Below, one piece after another: positions 11,401 through 21,184 of a DNA stretch of 21,534 nt. A program made the position numbers and the translations under genes. The notes under the pieces were generated by a model that saw only the letters and a program-made list of their open reading frames with translations, was not told the origin of the DNA and searched no databases. This stretch comes from Asterionellopsis glacialis (Eukaryota; Bacillariophyta; Plagiogrammaphyceae; Rhaphoneidales; Asterionellopsidaceae). Each line of letters starts with the position of its first letter. Position 1 is the first letter of the stretch. The stretch spans positions 1-21,534 of the forward strand of contig WKLE02000341.1 in assembly GCA_014885115.2 (NCBI GenBank), given 5' to 3'.

Positions 11401-12501
11401 GGTCGTGAATTCTTTGAAAAGACTCCTGAAGAGCAGCTTGATTTATTACGAACTGACAACATCGTATTTTGTCGTGCAGAACCAGCCGACAAGCAAAAGC
11501 TTGTAAAGATGCTGCAAAGTCTCAATGAAATTCCTGCCATGACAGGTGACGGTGTCAATGACGCACCAGCACTCCAACAAGCAGCCATTGGTGTAGCCAT
11601 GGGAATTACAGGGACAGAAGTGTCGAAGGAGGCTGCAGATATGATCCTTGCTGACGATAACTTTTCAACAATTGTATCAGCCGTAGAAGAGGGACGTCGT
11701 ATTTATGACAATATGCAAGCATTCATTTGTTTCTTGATAAGTTGTAATATTGGGGAAATCGCTGCTATCCTACTTGCAACAGTACTGGGTTTCCCTGAAC
11801 CATTAACAGCTATGCACCTCTTATGGGTTAATTTAGTTACGGATGGTCCACCAGCGACAGCATTAGGCTTTAATCCAGCTGCACCAGGCCTAATGACACA
11901 ACCACCTCGTCCAAGTGATGAACCAATAATGACAAGATGGCTTTTGACACGATATTGTTTGACTGGTCTGTACGTCGGACTTGCCACGGTGGGTGTCTTT
12001 GTTGGCCATTACATGATGCAGGGTGTTACGTTATCAGAACTTGCATCATGGAGTAAATGCGGTGATGTTTGGACACCCTCAGGTGAAGGTGTCATGTGTG
12101 AAGATTTGTTTTCAGGAACTGGACGGATGCTACCTCAAACTTTGTCACTCACGACATTGGTAGTTATGGAAATGTTGAAGGCATTGTCAGCTGTATCTGT
12201 CGATAGCTCCTTGTTACAAGTTGGGCCACAAAACAACAGATGGTTACTCTTAGGTGTGGCTGCGCCATTTTTGTTACATTTGGGTGTATTGTATAGTTCC
12301 AAACTTGGTTTACCAGCTCTTGGAGAAAGCTTTGGAATGGTACCTCTATCAACTGATAATTGGATTACAGTGTTGGAGTGGGCACTCCCTATATTACTCG
12401 TAGATGAAGTACTCAAGGCAACTGGTCGTTGGTTGAAAGCTAGAGAAGAACATAACCTCTCAGCTCGCAGTGCAACAGCTCTCCCACAAGAGAGTACTTA
12501 G
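8478..12501 (+). CDS. SERCA-type (P2A) Ca2+-transporting ATPase with putative plastid-targeting leader
   Basis: Pumps Ca2+ across a membrane using ATP. CDS join(8478..9566, 9730..9950, 10113..12501), 1232 residues; both introns (163 and 162 bp) are GT-AG and the splices rebuild family sequence (FGK|IQKG and VAA-I|PEGLPA). Core motifs: LTGES (E310), M4 AAIPEGLPA (E439), phosphorylation site DKTGT (D481), nucleotide-domain KGAP, then MITGDAKDTA and TGDGVNDAPAL. All SERCA Ca2+ ligand positions are kept: N982 and E985 in M5, N1010, T1013 and D1014 in M6, E1123 in M8. The N-terminus is unusual. A hydrophobic signal peptide runs to LTRA-FAVS, followed by about 40 Ser/Thr/Arg-rich residues without Asp or Glu, which matches a diatom bipartite plastid signal. 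A basic Lys/Arg insert lies in the nucleotide domain. Intron 2 holds a run of 12 C's. Pump identity is near certain; plastid location is inferred. Confidence 0.95.
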
Positions 12502-12712
12502 TTAAAGTAGGTCGGTTTTAGAGATTGTTTAGAGGAATCACAAGACGTACACATAAAAAATTATCTGTTACTAAACTGTTAGCACTTCTAAAAATTACAT
12601 CATTTTGATTTTTGAAAATCACCCGTCACAAAAGAATGAATTGTTTTAAGCAATCCATTCAATATACATACGTCTATGTGTTTGCTCTCAAAATCAACTT
12701 GAAAATTGTGTG

Positions 12713-13255
12713 TTAAAGTCGTTTCCCACCAAAGGCAGCAAATGCTCCTGCCATTCCACCATAAACAGCAAAGGCAAGTAATTCAGGGCGGACATTGGAT
12801 CTATAAATTGTTGTTGGGTCTAAAAAAGGTATACCTACTCGACCTGATGATACACCCAAATATCCTAAAATTCCACCACTCAATACATTATGAAGCAAAG
12901 ATTGCTTTCCATGCATAGCTTCCATAGGGCATTGGATAATATTATATGCATATAATCCACCTATGTATGTGCCTACAGCATGAGGATAGGCGATGAAAAG
13001 AAAAATGTTGCATCCGATGGGCGAAAAAAAATTAAAAAATGAACTAAACATAATCATTCCAGAACAGGCAAAACGGATTCTTTCAAAAATAGACCAGTAT
13101 TATTTCTTACCTGCAACACGAGGACGGAAAGGCTGGCCATATTGAAAACTATCCAAGGCAGCAAATAATCCTCCAAACATAATGGATGGCATCACTGGAC
13201 CAGTTAAACAATTTCTATAATGAAGAGATGAACCCCAATATGGACCACCAATCAT
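12713..13255 (-). CDS. Small four-helix membrane protein, Tim17/Tim22/Tim23-like
   Basis: CDS complement(join(12713..12972, 13111..13255)), 134 residues. The donor GCAG|GTAAGA and acceptor CTGTAG|GC are on the minus strand, intron 138 bp. Splicing rebuilds a Gly codon and gives RPRVAGTYIGGLYAYN. The protein has Gly-rich hydrophobic stretches (MFGGLFAALDS; GTYIGGLYAY; NVLSGGILGYLG; VYGGMAGAFAAFGG). The spacing GG..Y, then a polar loop with a basic residue and LHN, then GG, resembles the Tim17/22/23/PMP24 fold. That family includes mitochondrial import channels and complex I subunit NDUFA11/B14.7. I cannot say which. The ATG at 13253-13255 is the first ATG in frame; an AG directly before it leaves room for an upstream exon. 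It converges with the ATPase gene, with 211 bp between stops. Confidence 0.7.
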
Positions 13256-13590
13256 CTTAAGTTTGGTAATAAAATGTTGATTAATGAAATGCCGGCGCAC
13301 CCTTGAAATAATATGTGATAGGAAGTGAACAGTAGTCCTACTGGAGGACTAGACTCCTGTTGATGATGTCAAAGATGAACGATGTTTTTCGATCTGAAGA
13401 AATGGTCGGCAGGAAACTTCTTGAAAACCAATTTTAGGTGTACGGTATTTAATACAATGAAATATTTTTATTTTTTTATTTTGAAGATTGTAATTTTCGC
13501 AGTATTATGGATACAAAAATATATTGTATAATCAACGATATCTAGTCAATTATAAATTACAAACAACTGAAGGCCCCTCAACCTGCCTGC
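13256..13590. other. Spacer upstream of the Tim17-like gene, with a small hairpin
   Basis: No coding signature. A 7-bp inverted repeat, TAGTCCT-ACTGG-AGGACTA, lies at 13333-13351, about 80 bp upstream of the Tim17-like ATG, and may be part of its 5' UTR or promoter. The rest is AT-rich. Confidence 0.4.
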
Positions 13591-13630
13591 TACGGTACCA
13601 GGACGTACGGGTACCGATAAATTGGGTACT
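13591..13630. repeat. Second GTAC-rich cluster
   Basis: Four GTAC tetramers in about 40 bases, as GGTACC, CGTACG, GGTACC and GGTACT. This matches the style of the patch at the left edge of the window and suggests a dispersed family. It lies just outside the LRR duplication unit. Confidence 0.45.
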
Positions 13631-13681
13631 CGGCAAATAATAATCATAATAATATGGCGGGACAGTAGATTCGATCGCTGC

Positions 13682-13874
13682 GCCTGCTGCGGCTGCAGTC
13701 CCACCAAAGAAAATGTGACGCCCTTGGGCTTCACTCCTCGATCATTAAGGTTAGCTTTTGGACGATTTGTGGAAATACAAAAAAAGATAATAATAATATT
13801 ATCATGATAGTATGATATGATGCCATCTCGGACTATGATACAGCAGGATATGAAGAAACCGAGTCTAGAGAGAA
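13682..13874 (+). pseudogene. Decayed 5' coding leader of the LRR gene
   Basis: The bases before the LRR start seem to be former coding sequence. One frame reads C-x-S-P-x-K-x-N-V-x-x-L-G-F-T-P near 13691-13738. A second frame reads ISDYDTAGYEETESREK and stops at TGA 13876-13878, overlapping the LRR ATG (ATGA at 13875-13878). The same two peptide blocks lie in one continuous frame in the diverged copy at 20509-20697 (minus strand), with residues conserved where bases differ. I infer that indels split an ancestral N-terminal region here. An intron or deliberate frameshifting are alternatives. Confidence 0.45.
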
Positions 13875-14485
13875 ATGATTGATGAATTGAGGATAAAGCT
13901 CCAAGAACTATGCAAAAGAATTGAACAGAATGATCCTTGCACTGTTGTTGTGGAATGGTTACATGATATAGATGATATGGGTATACAAATGATATCTGCA
14001 AGCTTGTCTCAAAGTACCGTAACTCTTGAATTTCATCTATATGTAAATCAAGGAATTGGTAAGGAAGGACTCAGTGCGTTAGCTCATCTTATTCAAAACG
14101 ATACCGTCCCATTGAAAGACCTTTGCATGGATTGTTTACCTGTTGTCCATGAAGATTTCACATCTTGTCCTTCTCAGGAACAAATTGAAGGTATTACAAT
14201 CTTTGGAGATGCCTTATGTCACTGTAGATTACGAAGATTAGAACTCATATCCTTTCAAAACTTTGGGGATATTGTGGCTACAGCAATTGCCAAGGGTCTA
14301 GCTCAAAACGATAGTATCCGAGAATTGAACCTATCGCATAACAAAGTTGCAGATGATGGAGCTTGTGCTATTGGTAACATGTTGAAGGAAAATACTACCA
14401 TCGTCAACTTAGACTTGCGATTGAATAATATAGGTAACTTGGGCATCCAATGTATATGCAATGCACTTGAGGATGGAAAAAATAC
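13741..14485 (+). repeat. Left arm of a ~740-bp inverted duplication
   Basis: This segment covers the leader and the first ~200 codons of the LRR gene. It is repeated on the minus strand at 19770-20501. The coding part appears identical by eye except for a 6-bp deletion in the other copy. Differences gather toward the outer (leader) end, with a 3-bp ATT deletion and small changes near 13755. The 3' breakpoint is sharp, after ...GGATGGAAAAAATAC. Confidence 0.9.
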
Positions 14486-14942
14486 GACGCTCCAACGTTT
14501 GTTATTATTTGCCAATCCTTTTTCATCAGAGGGTATCATTATGATTGGTAAAATGTTACAAAAAAACAATTCTATCAAAGTAATGAATCTACGGCAAAAT
14601 TCAAAGCTACTTGATAAAGATGGTAGTGGCATGGATGCCAAGATGTCGATGATGAAAGCCATGCAACACAACTTTGTGGTAGAACAAATATCATCCTTTG
14701 ATTACCTTTTCCAAAGTCAACAAGTTGATTTTTATTGTTTTTTAAATACAGCTGGTCATCGTGCAGAAATCTTACGACATAACAATGATGGAGATATCCT
14801 ACCTGACGGTCTTTGGGCATATATCTTTGCGTATTTCGGTACAAAACGAAGGGAAACTACTATTCTATACCGTGCTGTTAGTTTTATGCCATCTGAAATT
14901 TTGTATTACTATGTGAAATCAAAACCTGAACTTTTCATTTGA
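13875..14942 (+). CDS. RI-type leucine-rich-repeat protein
   Basis: A 355-residue intronless reading frame with tandem LRRs of ribonuclease-inhibitor style. The clearest are IRELNLSHNKVADDGACAIG, IVNLDLRLNNIGNLGIQCIC, LQRLLLFANPFSSEGIIMIG and IKVMNLRQNSK (residues ~150-250). The C-terminal ~70 residues (LNTAGHRAEIL, LPDGLWAYIFAYF, SEILYYYVKSKPELF) match a tail common in diatom LRR proteins, where an LNRAGR-like block is followed by a LPxSLWPLVL-like helix. LRR domains bind proteins; no enzyme domain, signal peptide or membrane helix is visible, so the role is unknown. The ATG overlaps the stop of an upstream frame, and the true N-terminus may once have been longer. Its first ~200 codons are duplicated in inverted orientation at 19770-20374. 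No EST-like clue shows whether it is expressed. Confidence 0.75.
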   Translation: MIDELRIKLQELCKRIEQNDPCTVVVEWLHDIDDMGIQMISASLSQSTVTLEFHLYVNQGIGKEGLSALAHLIQNDTVPLKDLCMDCLPVVHEDFTSCPSQEQIEGITIFGDALCHCRLRRLELISFQNFGDIVATAIAKGLAQNDSIRELNLSHNKVADDGACAIGNMLKENTTIVNLDLRLNNIGNLGIQCICNALEDGKNTTLQRLLLFANPFSSEGIIMIGKMLQKNNSIKVMNLRQNSKLLDKDGSGMDAKMSMMKAMQHNFVVEQISSFDYLFQSQQVDFYCFLNTAGHRAEILRHNNDGDILPDGLWAYIFAYFGTKRRETTILYRAVSFMPSEILYYYVKSKPELFI

Positions 14943-14997
14943 AATCACACGTTTGAAAATAGACAGATGACGAGTTGAAATCGTATAGCCAGCATCA

Positions 14998-15250
14998 ACT
15001 TGGTTGTTGATTTCTTTGAAAGGAATTGTACCTTGCGCATGCTGCCATTGGCCGATAACAAGTACACGTACATTACAGCAATTATATCATTTGAAAAATA
15101 TGCTTCTACATAGCCACCCGACGCACCTTTGCCTTCCAGATTCTAAAATCTGTGATGTAAGTGCAAGCATCCTTGCTAACCTTCTTCAAAAAAATGCTAC
15201 TGCTAAATATCTCAACTTGATTGGCAATAATGGTCGATGTACTAGTGCTA
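14998..15250 (+). pseudogene. LRR gene debris
   Basis: Two LRR-like pieces in different frames follow the LRR gene. The first is FFERNCTLRMLPLADNKYTY from about 15013. The second is SKICDVSASILANLLQKN, continuing to AKYLNLIGNNG, at about 15139-15234. Stops and a frame change separate them. The order and spacing are those of successive LRR units, so this is probably the remains of a second family member. It runs into the 3' end of the ERMARD-like gene on the other strand. Confidence 0.45.
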
Positions 15251-15301
15251 CACAACGGCTTTCCCTTTTCTGTTTGAAAAGATTTGACTTGGTCGCCTTT
15301 A

Positions 15302-18300
15302 CTACTCTTTGATGGTGAACTGTAGAATTTGTTTGGTAGCTTTTCCTTTTGCAAATTCAGTAGCTGCCCTGATGGCACGGTCACTATTCGCAATCAAAAA
15401 TCTATCCATGGTTGAAACGCACATTCTAGACCTTTCCACAGCTTTGAGTAAAATTTGAGGATGCAACGAAGAGGAATCAGTAGTAGATGGCAATACGCCA
15501 CCATCACGATCGTCTTGACTGTCCATATCAGATAACTTATATTGGATAAAGAGCAATGCTACGTATGTAAAGAATTTGTACATCGTCAATGCTACGTCAG
15601 CTGTTTCACATAGCTTTTGCACACGTTTGAGGGCTTTTGCACTTCTACCAGTGCTGTTGGTTGAGTTCTTTTCCATATTCATGAATGCGTATGCTCTTGA
15701 TGCTTCTTGCATTGCACCCGTATAGCAAGCAGCTGCATTGGCAACATCGGCTAGTAATGTTCGTGCAGCAATACAAGAAGAAAATGCCACGTTACAATGG
15801 TATTCTCGAAATACTTCTTTTGTCGACCATAGGGGGTCCGCATGATTTTGAGGACAGGTACCCATAGGACTGGGTAACGATGGGCCCGCATTTACCCAAT
15901 CCGATATATTGGTATTGGAATGCTTCACACTACTTTGTATCCAAGGTAATTGTGCTGTTTGCAGGATTTTATCTTTCAAGGTTTGTAATCGATCAATTGT
16001 CACGCTTTCTCCAAAAAGTTCCACCAACTGTGCATGTTTTTTGGTTGTAGAGACAGGCAATGCATGCAATGATTGTATTTCCTGGTATTGGTCCGATAGC
16101 CTTTCTAGTTTTGTAAGAGATTCCTGTAGGTTTTCCATGACAACAGCTGTGTAAGAAAACATAGGACGATACCGCGACAAGCAAGGTACTGGTTGCGGCG
16201 TTGATGCAAGCGCAAAGTCTCTTTTTATTAAAGATGTTGATGAGCATACTCCTTCCAAAGACACCAACAATGCACCAATGGTATCCCACCACTCATCGTC
16301 CTCTTTAGTCTGAGTTTCCCTGGTATAAGAAGCATTAATATAATATTTTGGATTATTGGTGTTGTCGGATATGAATGTTTCCTTTGGCAAGTGGCTGACA
16401 CAGTCAGCGGAGAAGTCTGTACCAATTCCAGGCTTACTAGGATAGCAACTGCCATTCATTCTTGACAATTCGTTTTCAAGAACTCGATCAAACATTCCAT
16501 GGCATAATTGTGCTCGAATATTTGGACCTGATGGCGTACAAAATAAATCTGTCAGAATTGCCATAGTACCTCCACCTATATGCCTAATAAGATGATTCGC
16601 ACGTCCCATTTGTGGCTGTTGTTTTCTTTGCGAATCCACACCAGTAGTAACATTTTGAGCATCCTCGTCCTCCTCACAGTAGTAATAGTAGTAAGGATGT
16701 AACAACAAGTCATGTTTTTGCTTTTGTCCATGTCCATCCAAGGTTACATAATATTCTTCAGGATGAGCTTTCGATAAATATTGGACTCCGTCATTGACTT
16801 GACACCAGATTTGTCGCAATGCATGTTCAATTAATATACTTAACAGGCATGCAATACAAGCTGGGTAGGATGATAAAACACAAGATTTATTCTCTCTCCT
16901 CTCTTTGTTTGAAATAATTGTATGACGTTGTTGGCCCATCTGTATGAGCTTTACTACCAGTTCCCAAATTTCTGCATGAAATTGTCCTTGTTGCAACCAT
17001 GACTGTGAAAGGACTTTGGAAGATGAGAATTCTTCCAATGCAGTTGAATTTCTACATAATTCTTGTCCACGTTGAAGAATTGGATGCATGAGTGAATAGT
17101 CACTTAGACGTACAACTGAGGGATTGTGTTCCTTTATGGTATTACTTCTGCTAGTAGCAGTAGTAGTTGCAACGGTATCATTATTTGTTTCTTCTTTTTC
17201 TAAGGTATCATTTTGTTTCCTTAATTGAATTGTCAAAACAATGATAAGTGATAGCCAACATCTTGGTAATGATGTTCCAATAAATCCATGCCATACTAAA
17301 TTTCTTAAATTAAGTCCTGTGGGCAACAACAAGGCTTCTAACAAGGATCGAATCATAATCAAGTAGTCTTCTTTTTCGGTTACTGCCATAATTGTTGTGG
17401 TGGAGTTCACAATCTGTATTTTAGATATCATATTTTTCAACAAAGGTGCACGTCCTGTCGATATTTCATTCTCAAAACCTGCTGATATTCGTATAGCAGA
17501 TTCTAACCCATTTAATGATAAAAGTGTCGCCAAGAAAATTTCAGGAGATGATGAAAGTGGAGAGCACGATGATGACGACAACTCGTGGCTTACTTCATGA
17601 TTGTTTCCTTGTTTGTGTTTATTGCGGTGGTGGTGGTTGCGTCCCTGCGGAGAAATGCTGGATTCTGAACCGTGAGGATAGAGTAGTGGTGGTGATGATA
17701 CCGATGTTGTAGAGAATGATGACGAGGCCAAACGAATCACATCCCGAAGAAAGGAAGATATTGCTGATGTCGCAAAAACATTCTCCTCCTCGTCATCATC
17801 ATCGTAGTCATCATGGCTACTAATACTAATACTACTGTTGTTTTCTCTTACTGCTACTTCTTGTTTCGTGGGTAACTTTACTTTTGACATGGTCCATGCT
17901 GAAAATACAACCTTATCACATGCTTGTGCTAATTGTTGCAATTCCAACATGGATACAGTACTAGTACACGTCGCAAAATTATTTTGCACCCTTTTGGACT
18001 CCTTTTTGGTTTTGGAATCATTATCAAAGTTATCCTTGTGATTACTACACCTATTATTCTTTCCATACTCACTACTGCTCTTCTTATTCTTTATAATGTT
18101 TTGAGAAGCAGAGGAATCTTCTTCATTCGGAGCTAAAGATGGTGACAATGATACTGAAGATTTTTTTTGTTGTTCCTCAGTCATACTGATTTGCCATGTT
18201 GTCGGATGAACATGAAATATGGTGTTGTGGTGCCCATAAAGTGTGTCCTTATTCTTCGTCTTGTCATCATCATCATTTTCTTGTTTAAAACCATCATCTT

Positions 18301-18913
18301 TCGACAGTAACGATGATAATGATGATTGGTACTGCCTTCTCTCAAGAATGGATGCTATAGATATATCTACAAATGGAAACAATAACGATGATGACGCATC
18401 ATTAACCACATGGTTATGAATATGATGATCTGCGTATGCATCCTTTCCCTCCTTTTTCTGTTTGCTTTTGGCGTCCATATCTTGATTGGGACGTTTCTTC
18501 AAAAAAAGATTGTCTGTGTTTTTATTGATCTTGTGATGGATGTATAACAAAGGTTGTTGTTTTTGTTGATATTGATGACTTTTGGGTGCACTTATCTGTG
18601 TACTAGCAGACCTCTTTAAAAAATAATAACTTTGGCTATTGTAGTAAAAGCAAATACTCCTGCTTCTGCTAGTACTACTACTACTACTGCTGTCACTACA
18701 GGTATGACTTCTAGTTGTTCTTGTATGATGATTATAATACTGCAGTGCAGTAGTACTGAATGAGTTTACGGTGGGAAGAACTGTGGTATGATGGCCGTCG
18801 ATGCAGTAGTAGTAAACAAAGAACAATACAACAAGAAGCCACGTGTTCTTTCTTAACTTTTGGTTTAGGAATTGCAATGATGATGATGATGATGATGATG
18901 TAGAAGAGATCAT
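15302..18913 (-). CDS. ERMARD/DUF4209-like protein with two HEPN-type RNase motifs
   Basis: 1203 residues, single exon; start is the ATG at 18911-18913 (the open frame reaches a GTG four codons earlier). Residues ~20-40 form a hydrophobic segment (TWLLVVLFFVYYYC), a signal anchor or signal peptide. Residues ~40-400 are Ser/Asn/Lys-rich and disordered. The conserved part begins near 470 (ATLLSLNGLESAIRIS). It contains two related motifs: GLNLRNLVWHG (R537, H542) and GPNIRAQLCHG (R800, H805), each preceded by a hydrophobic helix. R-x4-H is the active-site signature of HEPN ribonucleases, and the first block resembles DUF4209 of the ER-membrane RNA-degradation protein ERMARD (C6orf70). I infer a membrane-associated RNase or RNA-binding protein. 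Assignment rests on recalled motifs, not alignment. The gene lies between the two inverted LRR copies and converges with LRR debris at its 3' end. Confidence 0.6.
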   Translation of the reverse strand: MISSTSSSSSSSLQFLNQKLRKNTWLLVVLFFVYYYCIDGHHTTVLPTVNSFSTTALQYYNHHTRTTRSHTCSDSSSSSSTSRSRSICFYYNSQSYYFLKRSASTQISAPKSHQYQQKQQPLLYIHHKINKNTDNLFLKKRPNQDMDAKSKQKKEGKDAYADHHIHNHVVNDASSSLLFPFVDISIASILERRQYQSSLSSLLSKDDGFKQENDDDDKTKNKDTLYGHHNTIFHVHPTTWQISMTEEQQKKSSVSLSPSLAPNEEDSSASQNIIKNKKSSSEYGKNNRCSNHKDNFDNDSKTKKESKRVQNNFATCTSTVSMLELQQLAQACDKVVFSAWTMSKVKLPTKQEVAVRENNSSISISSHDDYDDDDEEENVFATSAISSFLRDVIRLASSSFSTTSVSSPPLLYPHGSESSISPQGRNHHHRNKHKQGNNHEVSHELSSSSCSPLSSSPEIFLATLLSLNGLESAIRISAGFENEISTGRAPLLKNMISKIQIVNSTTTIMAVTEKEDYLIMIRSLLEALLLPTGLNLRNLVWHGFIGTSLPRCWLSLIIVLTIQLRKQNDTLEKEETNNDTVATTTATSRSNTIKEHNPSVVRLSDYSLMHPILQRGQELCRNSTALEEFSSSKVLSQSWLQQGQFHAEIWELVVKLIQMGQQRHTIISNKERRENKSCVLSSYPACIACLLSILIEHALRQIWCQVNDGVQYLSKAHPEEYYVTLDGHGQKQKHDLLLHPYYYYYCEEDEDAQNVTTGVDSQRKQQPQMGRANHLIRHIGGGTMAILTDLFCTPSGPNIRAQLCHGMFDRVLENELSRMNGSCYPSKPGIGTDFSADCVSHLPKETFISDNTNNPKYYINASYTRETQTKEDDEWWDTIGALLVSLEGVCSSTSLIKRDFALASTPQPVPCLSRYRPMFSYTAVVMENLQESLTKLERLSDQYQEIQSLHALPVSTTKKHAQLVELFGESVTIDRLQTLKDKILQTAQLPWIQSSVKHSNTNISDWVNAGPSLPSPMGTCPQNHADPLWSTKEVFREYHCNVAFSSCIAARTLLADVANAAACYTGAMQEASRAYAFMNMEKNSTNSTGRSAKALKRVQKLCETADVALTMYKFFTYVALLFIQYKLSDMDSQDDRDGGVLPSTTDSSSLHPQILLKAVERSRMCVSTMDRFLIANSDRAIRAATEFAKGKATKQILQFTIKE

Positions 18914-18925
18914 CCGATAAAACAC

Positions 18926-18960
18926 ACTATATAGAGAGAACAGTATATATAGTACTGTTG
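18926..18960 (-). promoter_or_regulatory. TATA-containing palindrome upstream of the ERMARD-like gene
   Basis: AACAGTA (18939-18945) and TACTGTT (18953-18959) flank TATATAG, 26-46 bp upstream of the ATG. A second TATATAG-like block is at 18929-18933. This fits a core promoter with a TATA box on the minus strand. Whether the palindrome itself binds a factor is unknown. Confidence 0.4.
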
Positions 18961-19769
18961 CTTATTACCCTGTGCTGCTAATGCTGTTGACAACAGTGGT
19001 CTTTTTGGAAAAAAAATGTTGTTCACACCTTATTTATCTTGCTCTCTCTCTCGCCTTCACCTCTACTTTTTGATAAAAGAACAACAACAGTGCACTTTTT
19101 AGAGGTAAAGGCATTCATGTATAAATAATATTTTTACACTAGTAATATGGTTGGTAATCTGATAATGAGGACGACAAACAGAAAATTAGATGATATACAT
19201 GGAGTAAGATGTGAGGTCGTGTTGCATATTGTTGTTGTGATGGGTGCGTCTTATTTTCGTCTTTTAGAACTCATGTGATTTTTTGAATTTGTGTCGACAC
19301 AGACAGACAGCCAGTCACATGAAAACCCACAAGAAAGGAAAGGCAATAAAAGCATTGCACATGCATACAGACTGCGGGACTTTCTGTCTGCGAAATAAGC
19401 CCCATCCCTTGACGTGTTGTCCGCCGACGTGGCCTTCTCTAATCCACCCCGAGGCTCAACGAAACTGAGAGACGGCCAGGCGAAGTGCTCTGCGAAAATC
19501 CTCACCCCCCAGATTTTGAAATTTTACCCAGTCTTGAACTCTATCCCGATACAGTTTTTACCCCTTTAGCGAGCCATCATCTCCATATAATAAAAATATG
19601 TTGGCGCTCAATCATCAACAGACAACCTCAAACCTGCAGACAAAATATTATGACAACACACAATCATTGAGGACCCTGCTGTTCTTATTTCAAAGAGAAG
19701 CAACATCCCATCACTTGACAACAAGCAGCAGTAACAGCGCCAATGTTCCACCATCAACAAAAGTACCAA
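18961..19769. other. Spacer between the ERMARD-like gene and the inverted LRR copy
   Basis: About 800 bases with no supported gene. The first 300 are AT-rich with CT tracts and fit a promoter. At 19280-19510 the DNA is more GC-rich and includes the palindrome GTGTCGACAC (near 19293) and two TGACG/GACGT cores near 19411-19430. Open frames there (for example on the minus strand at 19251-19505) have no family signature. Bases 19600-19769 are CA-rich without features. Confidence 0.45.
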
Positions 19770-20374
19770 GTATTTTTTCCATCCTCAAGTGCATTGCATT
19801 GGATGCCCAAGTTACCTATATTATTCAATCGCAAGTCTAAGTTGACGATGGTAGTATTTTCCTTCAACATGTTACCAATAGCACAAGCTCCATCATCTGC
19901 AACTTTGTTATGCGATAGGTTCAATTCTCGGATACTATCGTTTTGAGCTAGACCCTTGGCAATTGCTGTAGCCACAATATCCCCAAAGTTTTGAAAGGAT
20001 ATGAGTTCTAATCTTCGTAATCTACAGTGACATAAGGCATCTCCAAAGATTGTAATACCTTCAATTTGTTCCTGAGAAGGACAAGATGTGAAATCTTCAT
20101 GGACAACAGGTAAACAATCCATGCAAAGGTCTTTCAATGGGACGGTATCGTTTTGAATAAGATGAGCTAACGCACTGAGTCCTTCCTTACCAATTCCTTG
20201 ATTTACATATAGATGAAATTCAAGAGTTACGGTACTTTGAGACAAGCTTGCAGATATCATTTGTATACCCATATCATCTATATCATGTAACCATTCCACA
20301 ACAACAGTGCAAGGATCATTCTGTTCAATTCTTTTGCATAGTTCTTGGAGCTTTATCCTCAATTCATCAATCAT
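19754..20374 (-). pseudogene. Truncated inverted copy of the LRR gene
   Basis: The frame starts at an ATG (20372-20374) matching the intact gene and gives the same protein for about 190 residues. A 6-bp in-frame deletion then removes two residues (IQCICNA becomes IQCNA). Homology stops after the codons for EDGKNT, and four foreign residues precede the stop, so the product would be 206 residues. The remaining LRRs and the conserved C-terminal helix block are missing. It may be transcribed, because the proximal leader is copied too, but a stable protein seems unlikely. Confidence 0.8.
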
Positions 20375-20501
20375 TTCTCTCTAGACTCGGTTTCTTCATA
20401 TCCTGCTGTATCATAGTCCGAGATGGCATCATATCATACTATCATGATAATATTATTATCTTTTTTTGTATTTCCACAAATCTTCCAAAAAGCTTAATGA
20501 T
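19770..20501 (-). repeat. Right arm of the inverted LRR duplication
   Basis: Inverted partner of 13741-14485, with a 5284-bp spacer that contains the rest of the LRR gene, LRR debris and the whole ERMARD-like gene. Near-identity indicates a recent copy event or recent gene conversion. No terminal inverted repeats, target-site duplication or transposase is visible at either edge. Confidence 0.88.
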
Positions 20502-20508
20502 TCATCAA

Positions 20509-20697
20509 TCATTTCTCTCTAGACTCGGTTTCTTCATATCCTGCTGTATCATAGTCTGAGATGGTATCATACATATCAAACTCTATCATAATATCTTTGT
20601 CTGTACTATTGATAAATTGAGGAGTGAAGCCCAAGTGAATGACATTTCCTTTCATGGGACTGTGGCACTGCCTCACCCCTGGGCATGGGTCTCTCAT
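20509..20697 (-). pseudogene. Diverged older copy of the LRR leader
   Basis: A 62-codon frame with a true ATG (20695-20697). It contains C-x-S-P-x-K-x-N-V-x-x-L-G-F-T-P and then ISDYDTAGYEETESREK before TGA, matching the split leader of the intact LRR gene. It is clearly more diverged than the adjacent arm. Directly after its start-codon equivalent (ATGATTGATGAAT) the near-identical leader begins again, so two leaders lie in tandem. It is either a relic of an earlier LRR family member or a small peptide gene; relic seems likelier. Confidence 0.5.
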
Positions 20698-20699
20698 GC

Positions 20700-20950
20700 T
20701 ACACTAGGTTTTACCTTTCGAACATTAGGGATAGGAAAAAGACTGGTGACCTGTTTCATACTCCTATTATATATTATAATAATTGTCTAAGCAAATACGA
20801 CTAAAAACCCGATACAGAAAGCTCGAAATGTGAAACCTGAGAGACCTGCTCACAGAACCACTTTTTCTCTACCTGGGCCGAATTCGTTTCCGGAGCAATC
20901 GCACAATCGCGACAACATCACGTCACGATCGATGCATCGACTTCGACTCC
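20700..20950. other. Spacer with a 12-bp palindrome
   Basis: No gene recognised. A perfect palindrome, TCGATGCATCGA, occupies 20929-20940, 10 bases before the ATG of the short frame described next. The base composition becomes more GC-rich from about 20820, as 5' flanks near genes often are in this window. Confidence 0.35.
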
Positions 20951-21046
20951 ATGTCGAACGTCAACCCGTATTCCAATACTTCCAATTATGATCGCATTTC
21001 CTCCTATGAAGTCGATGGTACCACTGCCGATGATTGTGCGAGGTAG
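20951..21046 (+). CDS. Possible first exon or short ORF
   Basis: A 31-codon frame beginning MSNVNPYSN and ending ...DDCAR. Its balanced codons look coding. The stop TAG overlaps a possible donor (GCGAG|GTAGAT at 21042/21043), so it could be a 5' exon. However, I see no convincing downstream exon before the window ends. No family recognised. It could equally be chance. Confidence 0.2.
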   Translation: MSNVNPYSNTSNYDRISSYEVDGTTADDCAR

Positions 21047-21126
21047 ATTGGTACATTGTGCTCTTTATCCAACACTTTACTGTACCACGAAAACACACGA
21101 AAACAACCATGAACAAGGCATATCAA

Positions 21127-21184
21127 CACTGCAACACAATGAATCACTGCAACACAATGAATCACTGCAACACAACAAACCACT
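21127..21184. repeat. 18-bp tandem repeat, three copies
   Basis: CACTGCAACACAATGAAT occurs twice perfectly (21127-21144, 21145-21162), and a third copy changes at its end (21163-21180), followed by CACT. In one frame it would encode repeated SLQHNE, but the surrounding frame has no other support. Confidence 0.92.
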